DNA from: Armatimonadota bacterium
GTDB taxonomy: Bacteria > Sysuimicrobiota > Sysuimicrobiia > Sysuimicrobiales > Sysuimicrobiaceae
Assembly (NCBI GenBank): GCA_031460175.1
Contig: JAVKGW010000012.1
Span: 1-46,951 of the forward strand
Length of the DNA stretch: 46,951 nucleotides
Direction: 5' to 3'
Below, in pieces: positions 33,352-40,837 of the stretch. The first letter of the stretch is position 1. Each line of letters starts with the position of its first letter. The notes under the pieces were generated by a model. It did not search any database and was not told the DNA's origin. It was given only the letters and a program-made list of their open reading frames with translations. Both the position numbers and the translations under genes were made by a program.

Positions 33352-34875
33352 CTACCGTCGGATCCAGGCCTCCCCGGGGGTCCACCACGGCCAAGTGACC
33401 CACTTCATGTGGTTGGTTCCCTGGACCTGAGGACGTTTCGCGTACGCCCGCGGCGAGCGCCACACCGTCACGTGCAAGGACTCCTGCAACAGGATCCGAT
33501 GCAGCTGCTGCGTCTTGTACCCTTCCGGCCGCAGGGTGGAGACGGATTCCGCAAACACCTGATTCAGGGCCGCGGGCCGCGCCATGCTCGCCCACACCTC
33601 CGGCGGGTTCACGAAGTAGAAGCCCACGAAGCTGTTGTAGTTCGCGAAGAACCCAAGGAAGTGGACCAGGATCCCCCGCCAGCCCCGGGTGGAGTACTCC
33701 CGGTATCGGGGGGCTTCGGGGAACTCCAGCTCCGCGTGGATCCCGACCTCCCGCAGGTACCGCTGGATGGCCACCACATGGTCCCGGGGGATGAAGGGCG
33801 CGGGGATGAGGCGGGTGCTGAACCCGTTCGGGTATCCCGCCTGCGCCAGGAGCTCCCGGGCCCGAGCCGGGTTGTACGTGGGACCCCGATAGTCCCGCAG
33901 GTACGCGGACTGCTCCGGGAACGCCAGCTGGTTGGTGGGCTGCAGGAGCCCAAATCCCAACCCCCGAACGATGGCCTCCCGGTCGATGGCGTAGCTTAAG
34001 GCCTCCCGGACCCGGCGGTCGGCAAACGGCGAATCCGCGTTCGCGCTGTCCGGAATCAGGGTCAGGATCGCATTGTCCGCCGCCATGAGTTCAAACCCTG
34101 CTCCCCGCAGCTCCGCGATCAGCGCCAGGTCCTGCAGCCCGGCCACGTCGATCTGCCCCGCCAGCAGGGCCGCCTTCAGGGTCTGGGGATCCCGGATGAA
34201 CCGGATCTCCACGCCGTCCAGATACGGCTTCCCCCGGTCCCAGTACTGACCGAACCGCCGATACCGCACGTACGCGTCCCGCTCGTATCGCTCCAGCTGG
34301 AACGGGCCTGTCCCCACGGGATGCCACCGGGCCCGCTCCACCCCCAACCGCTCCAGGGCCGCGGGTGAGATGACCGTGGCCGGGGTTCCCGCCAGGGTCA
34401 CCAGCACCCGGTTGTCCCACCCCTTGAGGCGGATCCGCACCGTGTTCCGGTCCACCGCCTCTACCGCCTCGAAGTAGGGAATGAGGCCCCGTTCCATCTG
34501 CTTCTGCAGGTTGAACTGCACCGCCTGCGCGGTGAGGTCGGTCCCGTCGTGGAACTTCACCCCCCGCCGCAGGTGTAAGGTGATGATCCGCCGGTCCTGG
34601 CTGATCTCCCATCGCTCCGCCAGCTTCGGCATCACCCGACCCGCCCGGTCCATCCACAACAAAGGCTCCAGGGCCGGCACGGCCGCACAGATGGAGACGC
34701 CCACGATCTCCCACGGGATGCCGAAGGGACTTCCAGGCGCTTCATCCACCACCCGCAGGACCCCGTCCCGAACGATGGAGGGCCCTGCGGTCGCGCCTCC
34801 CACCGAGGCCAGGAGAAGGAGGAGTACGATCCCGATGGTGAGTCGTCGTCCCCACGTCGTGCCGCCGGTCCCCAT
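33352..34875 (-). CDS. ABC transporter substrate-binding protein, family 5 (copy 2)
   Basis: A 507-residue DppA-type binding protein, signal peptide at about 1-32 (LTIGIVLLLLLASVGG core, no lipobox). It contains APGSPFGIPWEIVGVS, AERWEISQDRRIITLHLRRG, GTGPFQLERY and YNPARARELLAQAGYPNGF. It is a close paralogue of the neighbour at 34907, with stretches of near-identical DNA. ATG at 34875 has GGAGGTG 6 nt upstream. It ends 13 nt before the first UGSC selenoprotein gene. Confidence 0.9.
   Translation of the reverse strand: MGTGGTTWGRRLTIGIVLLLLLASVGGATAGPSIVRDGVLRVVDEAPGSPFGIPWEIVGVSICAAVPALEPLLWMDRAGRVMPKLAERWEISQDRRIITLHLRRGVKFHDGTDLTAQAVQFNLQKQMERGLIPYFEAVEAVDRNTVRIRLKGWDNRVLVTLAGTPATVISPAALERLGVERARWHPVGTGPFQLERYERDAYVRYRRFGQYWDRGKPYLDGVEIRFIRDPQTLKAALLAGQIDVAGLQDLALIAELRGAGFELMAADNAILTLIPDSANADSPFADRRVREALSYAIDREAIVRGLGFGLLQPTNQLAFPEQSAYLRDYRGPTYNPARARELLAQAGYPNGFSTRLIPAPFIPRDHVVAIQRYLREVGIHAELEFPEAPRYREYSTRGWRGILVHFLGFFANYNSFVGFYFVNPPEVWASMARPAALNQVFAESVSTLRPEGYKTQQLHRILLQESLHVTVWRSPRAYAKRPQVQGTNHMKWVTWPWWTPGEAWIRR
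33820..33895. repeat. 76-nt direct repeat, copy A (within binding protein gene)
   Basis: Identical over 76 nt to 35375-35450 in the neighbouring paralogous gene; it encodes the NPFGYPA/AQAGYPNGF-to-RGPTYNPARA region. A second near-identical block (68 nt, one mismatch) is at 34693-34760 and 36245-36312. Confidence 0.85.
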
Positions 34876-34906
34876 GCTTCTCACCTCCCCTTCTGAGGGT
34901 TGTGGT

Positions 34907-36424
34907 TCACCGATCGAGCCACGCGTCCTCCGGAGCCCAGAAGGGCCAAGTGGCCCATCGCAGGTGCTTGGTGTCCCGCACGTACTTCTGCATCACGTAG
35001 ATCCTCCCGTAGCGCATGAGAGGGATCACCGTCAGGTCGCTGAGCAGCAAGCGGTGGAGGGCCTGGACCTTGTGCCGCTCCTCCCGCAGGGTCCGCACGG
35101 AGTCCCGGAACAGGGCCTCCAGCTGAGCCGGACGTCTCATGCTCGCATACCCTTCGGGCGCCTGGGTGTAGTAGAAGGCCACATGGGAGTTGAAGTTCGG
35201 GAAGTACCCGAACACGTGGATGAGCATTCCCCGCCAGCCCCGTCGCTGATACTCCGTGTAGCGGCCGATCTCGGGGAGCTCCAGCTGGGCGCGGATCCCC
35301 ACCGCGTTCAGGTACTGCTGGAGGGCGACCGCGATGTTGCGGTCCAGGTACGGGGCCGGGATCAGGGTGGTCTCGAACCCGTTCGGGTATCCCGCCTGCG
35401 CCAGGAGCTCCCGGGCCCGAGCCGGGTTGTACGTGGGACCCCGATAGTCCTGGAGGTACGCCCTGGATTCCGGAACCGTGAGCTGCGTCCACCCCTGGGA
35501 GAGGCCGAAGAGGGTGGCCTGCGCCAACGCCTCGCGGTCCACGGCGTACCCGATGGCCTCCCGCACCCGCCGGTCCGCCAAGGGGGAATCGGGGTTCGCG
35601 CTGTCCGGGACCAGGACCACCACCCCGCCGAAGAAGGATTCCGCCGGATAACCCTCTCGGATCAGCTCCGCAGCGACCGGATAAGGGCCGAGCCCTGCCA
35701 CGTCCACCTGCCCCGCTAGGAACGCGGCCCGCAGCGTCTGAGGATCGCGGATGAACCGCATCTCCACCCCGTCCAGGTAGGGCTTGCCCGGCTGCCAGTA
35801 GTTCGCAAACCTTCGGTAGGTCACCGCGGCGTCCCGCTGGTAGCGGACGAACCGGAAGGGTCCTGTCCCGACCGGCTCCCACCGGGCCCGGTCCACCCCC
35901 TGCCGCTCCAGGAAGGAGGGAGACGCCATGAGGGCGGAAGTGCCCATGAGGTTTAACCAGACCCGGTTGTCCCACTCCTGGAGGCGGATCCGCACCCGGC
36001 GCTCATCCGCTGCTTCCACGGACCGGAAGGGGACCCGGCGGGCCTCGATCTGACGCTGGAGGTTGTAGACCACCGCTTCAGCGTTGAGGGGCGTCCCATC
36101 GTGGAAGCGGATCCCCCGCCGCAGGGTGAGGGTGATGGACCGGCGGTCCGGGGCCACCTCCCACCGCTCCGCGAGCCTCGGGAGAATCCGACCCTGCCGA
36201 TCCACCCAGAGAAGGCTCTCGAAGGCGGGGATGGCCGCACAGACGGAGACGCCCACGATCTCCCACGGGATGCCGAAGGGACTTCCAGGAGCTTCATCCA
36301 CCACCCGCAGGATCCCGCCCCGCTTGGGAATGGGGGCCGCCTCCGCGAAGGGCAGGTCCGCCTGCGCCCTCAATCCCAGGCCGATTCCCACCACCGTCAC
36401 GAGCACCCACGCCATGCCCCGCAT
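34907..36424 (-). CDS. ABC transporter substrate-binding protein, family 5 (copy 1)
   Basis: A 505-residue DppA-type binding protein. Signal peptide at about 1-25, no lipobox; RGGILRVVDEAPGSPFGIP starts the mature region. AERWEVAPDRRSITLTLRRG, GTGPFRFVRY and ARELLAQAGYPNGF are typical. I chose ATG at 36424 because AGGAGGTG lies 8 nt upstream; the much longer frame reading into the SDR gene is antiparallel noise. It ends 31 nt before copy 2 of this family. The ligand may be a peptide, opine or small organic acid; not decidable from sequence. Confidence 0.9.
   Translation of the reverse strand: MRGMAWVLVTVVGIGLGLRAQADLPFAEAAPIPKRGGILRVVDEAPGSPFGIPWEIVGVSVCAAIPAFESLLWVDRQGRILPRLAERWEVAPDRRSITLTLRRGIRFHDGTPLNAEAVVYNLQRQIEARRVPFRSVEAADERRVRIRLQEWDNRVWLNLMGTSALMASPSFLERQGVDRARWEPVGTGPFRFVRYQRDAAVTYRRFANYWQPGKPYLDGVEMRFIRDPQTLRAAFLAGQVDVAGLGPYPVAAELIREGYPAESFFGGVVVLVPDSANPDSPLADRRVREAIGYAVDREALAQATLFGLSQGWTQLTVPESRAYLQDYRGPTYNPARARELLAQAGYPNGFETTLIPAPYLDRNIAVALQQYLNAVGIRAQLELPEIGRYTEYQRRGWRGMLIHVFGYFPNFNSHVAFYYTQAPEGYASMRRPAQLEALFRDSVRTLREERHKVQALHRLLLSDLTVIPLMRYGRIYVMQKYVRDTKHLRWATWPFWAPEDAWLDR
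35375..35450. repeat. 76-nt direct repeat, copy B (within binding protein gene)
   Basis: Partner of 33820-33895, identical at every base I compared, although the surrounding gene sequences differ at many positions. This pattern suggests gene conversion or recent duplication with uneven divergence. Confidence 0.85.
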
Positions 36425-36456
36425 CCGCCCTTCACCTCCTGCTCGATCCATGCTGC

Positions 36457-37275
36457 TCATGCTCCGACGTCCTTCCCGATGGCCTGGGCCATGGCCCGGT
36501 ACTGGGCGTAGTCCCCCACTGGACAGACGGCGACTCCGGGGATCACGATGACGCTGGCGGTGAGGAGGCCTGCTTCCCGGCTCGCGAGGAAAGCCACCAG
36601 GGCCCCGATGTCCTCGGGGAGGGCAATCCGCCGGGACGCCACCCGGGCCTGGACCTCCTCCTCCCGCATCTGGGCCCGCATGCGACCCGTGAGGATCCCG
36701 GCGGGGAGGACCGCGTTCACCGTGATCCCGTACGGGTAGAACTCCGCCGCCAGCTGCCGGGTGAGGCCCAGGAGGCCCCGCTTGGAGGAAGTGTAACAGG
36801 CCCCTCCGTTCAGGCTCGCCCGGAGGGCCGCCAGGGAGGAGAGATTGATGATGCGGCCGAATCCCTGACGCACCATGTGGGGGAGGGCGGCCCGGCTCAT
36901 GTAGAAGGGACCCGACAGGTTCACCCGGAGGTAGCTCCACCACTCCTCGTCCGGCATCCGCTCCACCGCGGGTGAACGTCCCAGGCGCGCCGCGTTGTTC
37001 ACCAGGATGTCCAGCCTCCCGCAGCGGTCCACCACGGATTCCACCATCCGCCGGGCCTGGAGAGGGTCCGAGACATCCCCCACGACCGGCCACGCCTCTC
37101 CGCCTCCGCTGCGGATCTGATCCACCGTGGCCTGTGCGTACTCCTCCTGGAGGTCGTTCACGGCCACCCGCGCGCCTTCCTCCGCGACAGTCCGCGCGAT
37201 GCCCGCCCCGCCTCCGCCCATGGCTCCCCCACCAGCGCCCGTGACCAGGGCCACCATCCCGACGAGCCGACCCAT
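36457..37275 (-). CDS. short-chain dehydrogenase/reductase (SDR), paralogue 3
   Basis: A 272-residue SDR oxidoreductase. VALVTGAG at the N-terminus, DVSDP, VNNAA, catalytic Ser in INLSSLAALRAS and YxxxK as YTSSK. The glycine-rich nucleotide loop is longer than usual (TGAGGGAMGGGGAGIAR instead of TGxxxGIG), a trait shared with the two SDRs upstream. ATG 37275 fits GGAG with 7-nt spacing. It follows the next SDR by 10 nt. Substrate unknown. Confidence 0.88.
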   Translation of the reverse strand: MGRLVGMVALVTGAGGGAMGGGGAGIARTVAEEGARVAVNDLQEEYAQATVDQIRSGGGEAWPVVGDVSDPLQARRMVESVVDRCGRLDILVNNAARLGRSPAVERMPDEEWWSYLRVNLSGPFYMSRAALPHMVRQGFGRIINLSSLAALRASLNGGACYTSSKRGLLGLTRQLAAEFYPYGITVNAVLPAGILTGRMRAQMREEEVQARVASRRIALPEDIGALVAFLASREAGLLTASVIVIPGVAVCPVGDYAQYRAMAQAIGKDVGA

Positions 37276-37285
37276 GGGCATGCTC

Positions 37286-38101
37286 CTACACGAACGCGTT
37301 CTCCCGGCGCCCCCCACCGGGCACCACGGATACCGCCCCGTCGATGGGGATGGCCGCCCCCGTGATGTACCCCGCCTCCCGGCTCGCCAGGAACACCACC
37401 AGGGCCGCCACCTCCTCCGGGGTGCCGGCCCGCAGGGCGGGAACGGTGGCCGCTGCCGCGTTCCGCCGCTCCTCCGCCCAGTCCTCCACCAGCCTCGGCG
37501 TGAGGATGAACCCCGGCAGGATGGCGTTCACCGTGATGCCGTGCTGAGCCACCTCGATGGCCAGGTGCCGGGTGAGTCCGTACAGCGCCTCCTTCGTGGC
37601 CACGTACGGCACGCCGTGCAGCAGGCTCGTGCGGATGGCGGAGATGTTCGAGACGTTGATGATCCGGCCGAACTTCCGGGGCCGCATGTGCCGCACCGCG
37701 GCACGGCTCAGGTAAAACGGGGCATGCACGTTCACCGCGAGGCTCGTCTCCCACTCCTCGTCCGACACCTCATCTGCCCGTCGGCCGCTTGCGTGGTACT
37801 CTGCCTTGTTCACGAGAACATCCAGCTGCCCGAACCGCTCGATCACACGTTCCACCAGCGCATCCGCCTGCCGGACATCCGACACGTCCGCGGGGAATGC
37901 CTCCGCCTCCAGCCCCGCATCCCGCATCTCCCGGACCGTGGCCTCCGCCCGCTCCGCGGTCTTGTCGTTCACCGCCACCCGGGCTCCCGCCTGGGCCAGG
38001 GATCGGGCGATCACCGGTCCGACTCCCCCCTTCGAGCCGCCCCCGGCACCCGTGACCAGGGCCACCATCCCGCTGAGGTCACACAGCCGCGTGGTCTGCA
38101 T
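37286..38101 (-). CDS. short-chain dehydrogenase/reductase (SDR), paralogue 2
   Basis: A 271-residue SDR with MVALVTGAG, the long loop TGAGGGSKGGVGPVIAR, DVSDV, catalytic Ser in VSNISAIRTS and YVATK. The normally conserved NNAG motif reads NKAE (VLVNKAEYH), unlike its neighbours (NNAA), so the structural Asn pair that shapes the active site is altered. ATG at 38101 follows GGAGGG. Located between the other two SDRs in the same unit. Confidence 0.87.
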   Translation of the reverse strand: MQTTRLCDLSGMVALVTGAGGGSKGGVGPVIARSLAQAGARVAVNDKTAERAEATVREMRDAGLEAEAFPADVSDVRQADALVERVIERFGQLDVLVNKAEYHASGRRADEVSDEEWETSLAVNVHAPFYLSRAAVRHMRPRKFGRIINVSNISAIRTSLLHGVPYVATKEALYGLTRHLAIEVAQHGITVNAILPGFILTPRLVEDWAEERRNAAAATVPALRAGTPEEVAALVVFLASREAGYITGAAIPIDGAVSVVPGGGRRENAFV

Positions 38102-38122
38102 CTTTCCCTCCTGCCTCCTCGT

Positions 38123-38935
38123 CTAGCCCGCGTCCTTTCCGCTCCGCTGTTTATAGGCCTCGAAGTCCCCCAGTGCGCTTCCGAGCCCCCGATCCAGCGG
38201 GATGGCCGCTCCAGAGATGAAGGTCACGTCGCGCCGGGACAAAAAGGCCACGAGCTTCCCGATCTCCTCCTCTGGATCCAGGGGGCCCAATCTCCCTTCC
38301 GCCTGCAACCATTCCGGTCTCATCCGCAGGATCCGGGGATTCCGGATGCCGGTGGGCATCAGGGCATTCACCGTGATCCCGAATTGGGCAACCTCGAAGG
38401 CCATCTGCCGGGTCAGGCCCAAAAGCCCCGTCTTCGCGGTGGTGTACGTGGAGCCGCTCACGAATCCCGTGCGGACCGCGGCGAGGGAAGCGATGTTTAC
38501 GATGCGACCAAACCCCTGGGGGATCATGTACCGCAGGGCGGCCCGGCTCATGTAGAAGGGGCCGCTCAGGTCCACCGCCACCTGGCGATGCCAGATCTCA
38601 TCCGGAAGCCGTTCCACCGCGGGGATGAGGCCACCGATGGCTGCATTGTTGACCAGAATGTCGATGCGGCCGAAGTGGCGGACCACCGCGTCCACCATGC
38701 GGTTCGCATCCGCGGGATCCGAGACGTCCCCCACGATGCCCCATGCCTCTCCGCCTCGGGAACGGATCTGGTCCACGGTGGCCTCCGTGAACTCCTCCGT
38801 GAGGTCGTTGACGGCCACTTTGGCGCCCTGGTGGGCCAGGTACCGGGAGATGCCAGCCCCCCCTCCGCCGTCCTCTCCCCGGCCAGCTCCCGTCACCAGG
38901 GCCACCATCCCGACCAGCCACCGTTCCTCTTCCAT
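38123..38935 (-). CDS. short-chain dehydrogenase/reductase (SDR), paralogue 1
   Basis: A 270-residue SDR. N-terminal MVALVTGAGRGEDGGGGAGIS again shows the expanded glycine-rich loop (residues 15-29). DVSDP, VNNAA, catalytic Ser in VNIASLAAVRTG and YTTAK complete the active site. ATG at 38935 follows GGAGGGAGGGG. It starts 16 nt after the second UGSC partner gene. Confidence 0.88.
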   Translation of the reverse strand: MEEERWLVGMVALVTGAGRGEDGGGGAGISRYLAHQGAKVAVNDLTEEFTEATVDQIRSRGGEAWGIVGDVSDPADANRMVDAVVRHFGRIDILVNNAAIGGLIPAVERLPDEIWHRQVAVDLSGPFYMSRAALRYMIPQGFGRIVNIASLAAVRTGFVSGSTYTTAKTGLLGLTRQMAFEVAQFGITVNALMPTGIRNPRILRMRPEWLQAEGRLGPLDPEEEIGKLVAFLSRRDVTFISGAAIPLDRGLGSALGDFEAYKQRSGKDAG

Positions 38936-38951
38936 CCCCTCCCTCCAGGGT

Positions 38952-39995
38952 TCAGCTTCGCCTCCGGATCGGGATCGTGACGCTCTGCCAGGCAAAGGTG
39001 GGGCAGACGGTGGATACCCCCGCGTTCCGGGCTCCCGCAATCACCAGGGTGATGGCTTCCGGGGTGGGCGCGAACCGCACGAACGCCTCGTCCGGCAGCT
39101 GGGGATCCAGGCCTCCCTCCTTCGCGAGCCGCCGCAACTCCCCCGCCCGACGCCCGAAGTGCTCCCACAAAAACGCCCGCACCTGATGCTTGCTCCACCC
39201 CGCCTGGGCGATCATCTGCGCGTGCTCCGGCCCCATCACCACGATGGATCCGTGGCCCCGGGGCCAGGGGAAGTACGCCCCCGCGTAGGACATGGAGTCC
39301 GCGATGTTGAGGAGGATGTGCTCGGGCTGCTTGGAGTCCCGCTGCTCCACGGGCATGGTTCCTCGGGCCAGGACCACGGTCACCGTGCTCTCCTCCCTGC
39401 CGAACCCCCGCTCCACGTGCAGCGGCTCCCAGGGGCTCTCCTCCTCGTTCTCCGCGATGCAGAAACTGTACTTGGCCGGCGTCCCCTGGGTGCTCTGATC
39501 GAAGACGTGGGGTCGGATCCCCAGAGCGTTCAGGATCACCAAGCGAATCGCACGCCCCACGGTGGCGTTGGCCCGGTCCCCGGGACTGAAGACGTTGTCC
39601 GCACCGTTGAATCCCAGCTCCTGCCGAACCGGCCCGTTGACCACCACCAGCACCGCCTGCCCGCTGGTGCTCTGCAGCAAGCCCCGGCTCCCCGCGGTCC
39701 GCTCCAAACCCTCCAGGGCCGCCAAGACCACGGGGAAGTACTCCGGCCGGCATCCCGCCATGACCGCGTTTGCCGCGGCCAACCGCACCGTGCACTTCCG
39801 GCCCAGGTGCGGCTGAGCGATGAGCACCTCCTCCGGATCCCGATCCACCTGGGCCAGGAATTCCTCCACGAACTCCTCCGCCGGGGGAACCACGGGTAAG
39901 CCGTCCGTCCAGCCCCGCTCGTAGCAGTACTCGATCCCCGCGCGGGCTTCCCGAACCGCCTCCCGGGTGGGCTCCACTTCCTGCCAGGTCCTCAT
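38952..39995 (-). CDS. UGSC-associated conserved protein of unknown function (copy 2)
   Basis: A 347-residue protein homologous along its length to the protein at 31632. Key blocks: GWTDGLPVVPP, AANAVMAGCRPEYFPVVLAA, VVVNGPVR, GDRANATVGRAIRL, YSFCIAENEEESPW, GREESTVTVVLARG and MGPEHAQMIAQAGW. The C-terminus differs: this copy ends ...CPTFAWQSVTIPIRRRS, while copy 1 has a longer tail. No signal peptide, no transmembrane segment and no family that I recognise. ATG at 39995 follows GGAGGAGGGG; it begins 31 nt after the second selenoprotein gene. Confidence 0.85.
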   Translation of the reverse strand: MRTWQEVEPTREAVREARAGIEYCYERGWTDGLPVVPPAEEFVEEFLAQVDRDPEEVLIAQPHLGRKCTVRLAAANAVMAGCRPEYFPVVLAALEGLERTAGSRGLLQSTSGQAVLVVVNGPVRQELGFNGADNVFSPGDRANATVGRAIRLVILNALGIRPHVFDQSTQGTPAKYSFCIAENEEESPWEPLHVERGFGREESTVTVVLARGTMPVEQRDSKQPEHILLNIADSMSYAGAYFPWPRGHGSIVVMGPEHAQMIAQAGWSKHQVRAFLWEHFGRRAGELRRLAKEGGLDPQLPDEAFVRFAPTPEAITLVIAGARNAGVSTVCPTFAWQSVTIPIRRRS

Positions 39996-40026
39996 GGTCC
40001 CCTCCTCCCCCTCCTGGCCAGTTCCC

Positions 40027-40560
40027 TCACGGGGCCTGGATTCCCAGCAGCCGCGCCACCTCCGGCAGCGCCTGCTCCGCCCGCGCCCGCACCTCCTCCG
40101 GGCCGAGGCTGCTGAGCGGATGCGGGATCACCGCGTAGGGGTAGCCCGGCATCCCCCGGGTCTGGGCCATGGCGTCCGCCGTCCGCAGGAACGCCTCCGT
40201 GATCACCACCGCTGCGGGCACTCCCCGCTCCTCGAACAGAATGCCGTCGGCCACACTGGCCGCGCTGCAGGATCCTCAGTCCCCTACTCCCGCGATCACC
40301 ACGTCGCACCGCGCCAATAGGTCCTCCACCAGTTCCGGCGGGGCGGGAAGGGATGCGTTGGGCTTGCGGCGCAGATGCACCTCCTGCGCCCCGAATCGCG
40401 CCTGCAGCAGCTCCCCCAGGGCCCGCAGGAAGGCGTCCGCGTTCCGCTTCCCGTTGTCCACAAGGCCCACCCGGGCTCCCTGCAACGTCCGCCGCGTCCG
40501 CGGGGCCAGGGGCTTCGTGGCCTGCGTGACCTCTCCCGTGGGATCCACGAGCACCGGCAT
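40027..40560 (-). CDS. UGSC-family selenoprotein (copy 2), in-frame TGA = Sec95
   Basis: A 177-residue selenoprotein if the TGA at 40278-40276 is decoded as selenocysteine; the true stop is another TGA at 40027. The chain reads GARVGLVDNGKRNADAFL, then VVIAGVGD-Sec-GSCSAASVAD, then EERGVPAAVVITEAF and YAVIPHPLSSLGPEEVRARAE. It matches copy 1 on both sides of the TGA with no frame change. It has the Sec-x-x-C pair but lacks the third Cys of copy 1 (Ala instead). ATG at 40560 has GGAGGG 7 nt upstream. It lies 3 nt after the NifU-like gene. Confidence 0.88.
40244..40265 (-). promoter_or_regulatory. bacterial SECIS-like hairpin (copy 2)
   Basis: Same position relative to UGA as in copy 1: GCG-CGGCCA-GTG-TGGCCG-A-CG. 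The inner 6-bp stem, GUG loop and bulged A are kept. Two inner pairs differ from copy 1 in a compensatory way (U-A to G-C and G-C to C-G), so base pairing is preserved although the codons change (Cys to Ala, His to Ala). The outermost pair of copy 1 is lost. Confidence 0.8.
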
Positions 40561-40563
40561 GGC

Positions 40564-40833
40564 TCATCCCTCCTCCGGAATGCGTTTTTCCAACCGCACG
40601 CCCCGCAGGGCGGGGTACACGGGCGCGATGCACTGTTGGAGCATGGCCTGCAGCACCTCATCCCCCACCAGGCATTCCAGGCAGGCCTCCGGGGTCGCCT
40701 CCAGGACCAGGTCCACCCATCCGTCTTCCGTCACCTGCTGGACCCGGAGCTCGAACCCGTCCGCGGCAAGCCCCACCCGAACCTCGTCGAGCGCCCGGTC
40801 AATGCGCTCCAGGACCGTCTGCGCTTCTCCCAT
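40564..40833 (-). CDS. small NifU C-terminal-like protein
   Basis: An 89-residue protein resembling the NifU/Nfu C-terminal domain: VRVGLAADGFELRVQQVTE and GWVDLVLEATPEACLECL with a CxxC pair (CLEC), which in Nfu proteins binds a [4Fe-4S] cluster between subunits. The spacing around the CxxC is not the usual ACxxCPSS, so the assignment is moderate. ATG at 40833 starts 4 nt after the amidohydrolase and it ends 3 nt before the second selenoprotein gene, implying tightly coupled expression. Confidence 0.6.
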   Translation of the reverse strand: MGEAQTVLERIDRALDEVRVGLAADGFELRVQQVTEDGWVDLVLEATPEACLECLVGDEVLQAMLQQCIAPVYPALRGVRLEKRIPEEG

Positions 40834-40837
40834 GCGT

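Noticed and set aside
40027-40560. TGA reassigned to another amino acid genome-wide
   Set aside because: TGA is used as an ordinary stop in many genes here, including this gene's own end and the overlapping ATGA junctions.
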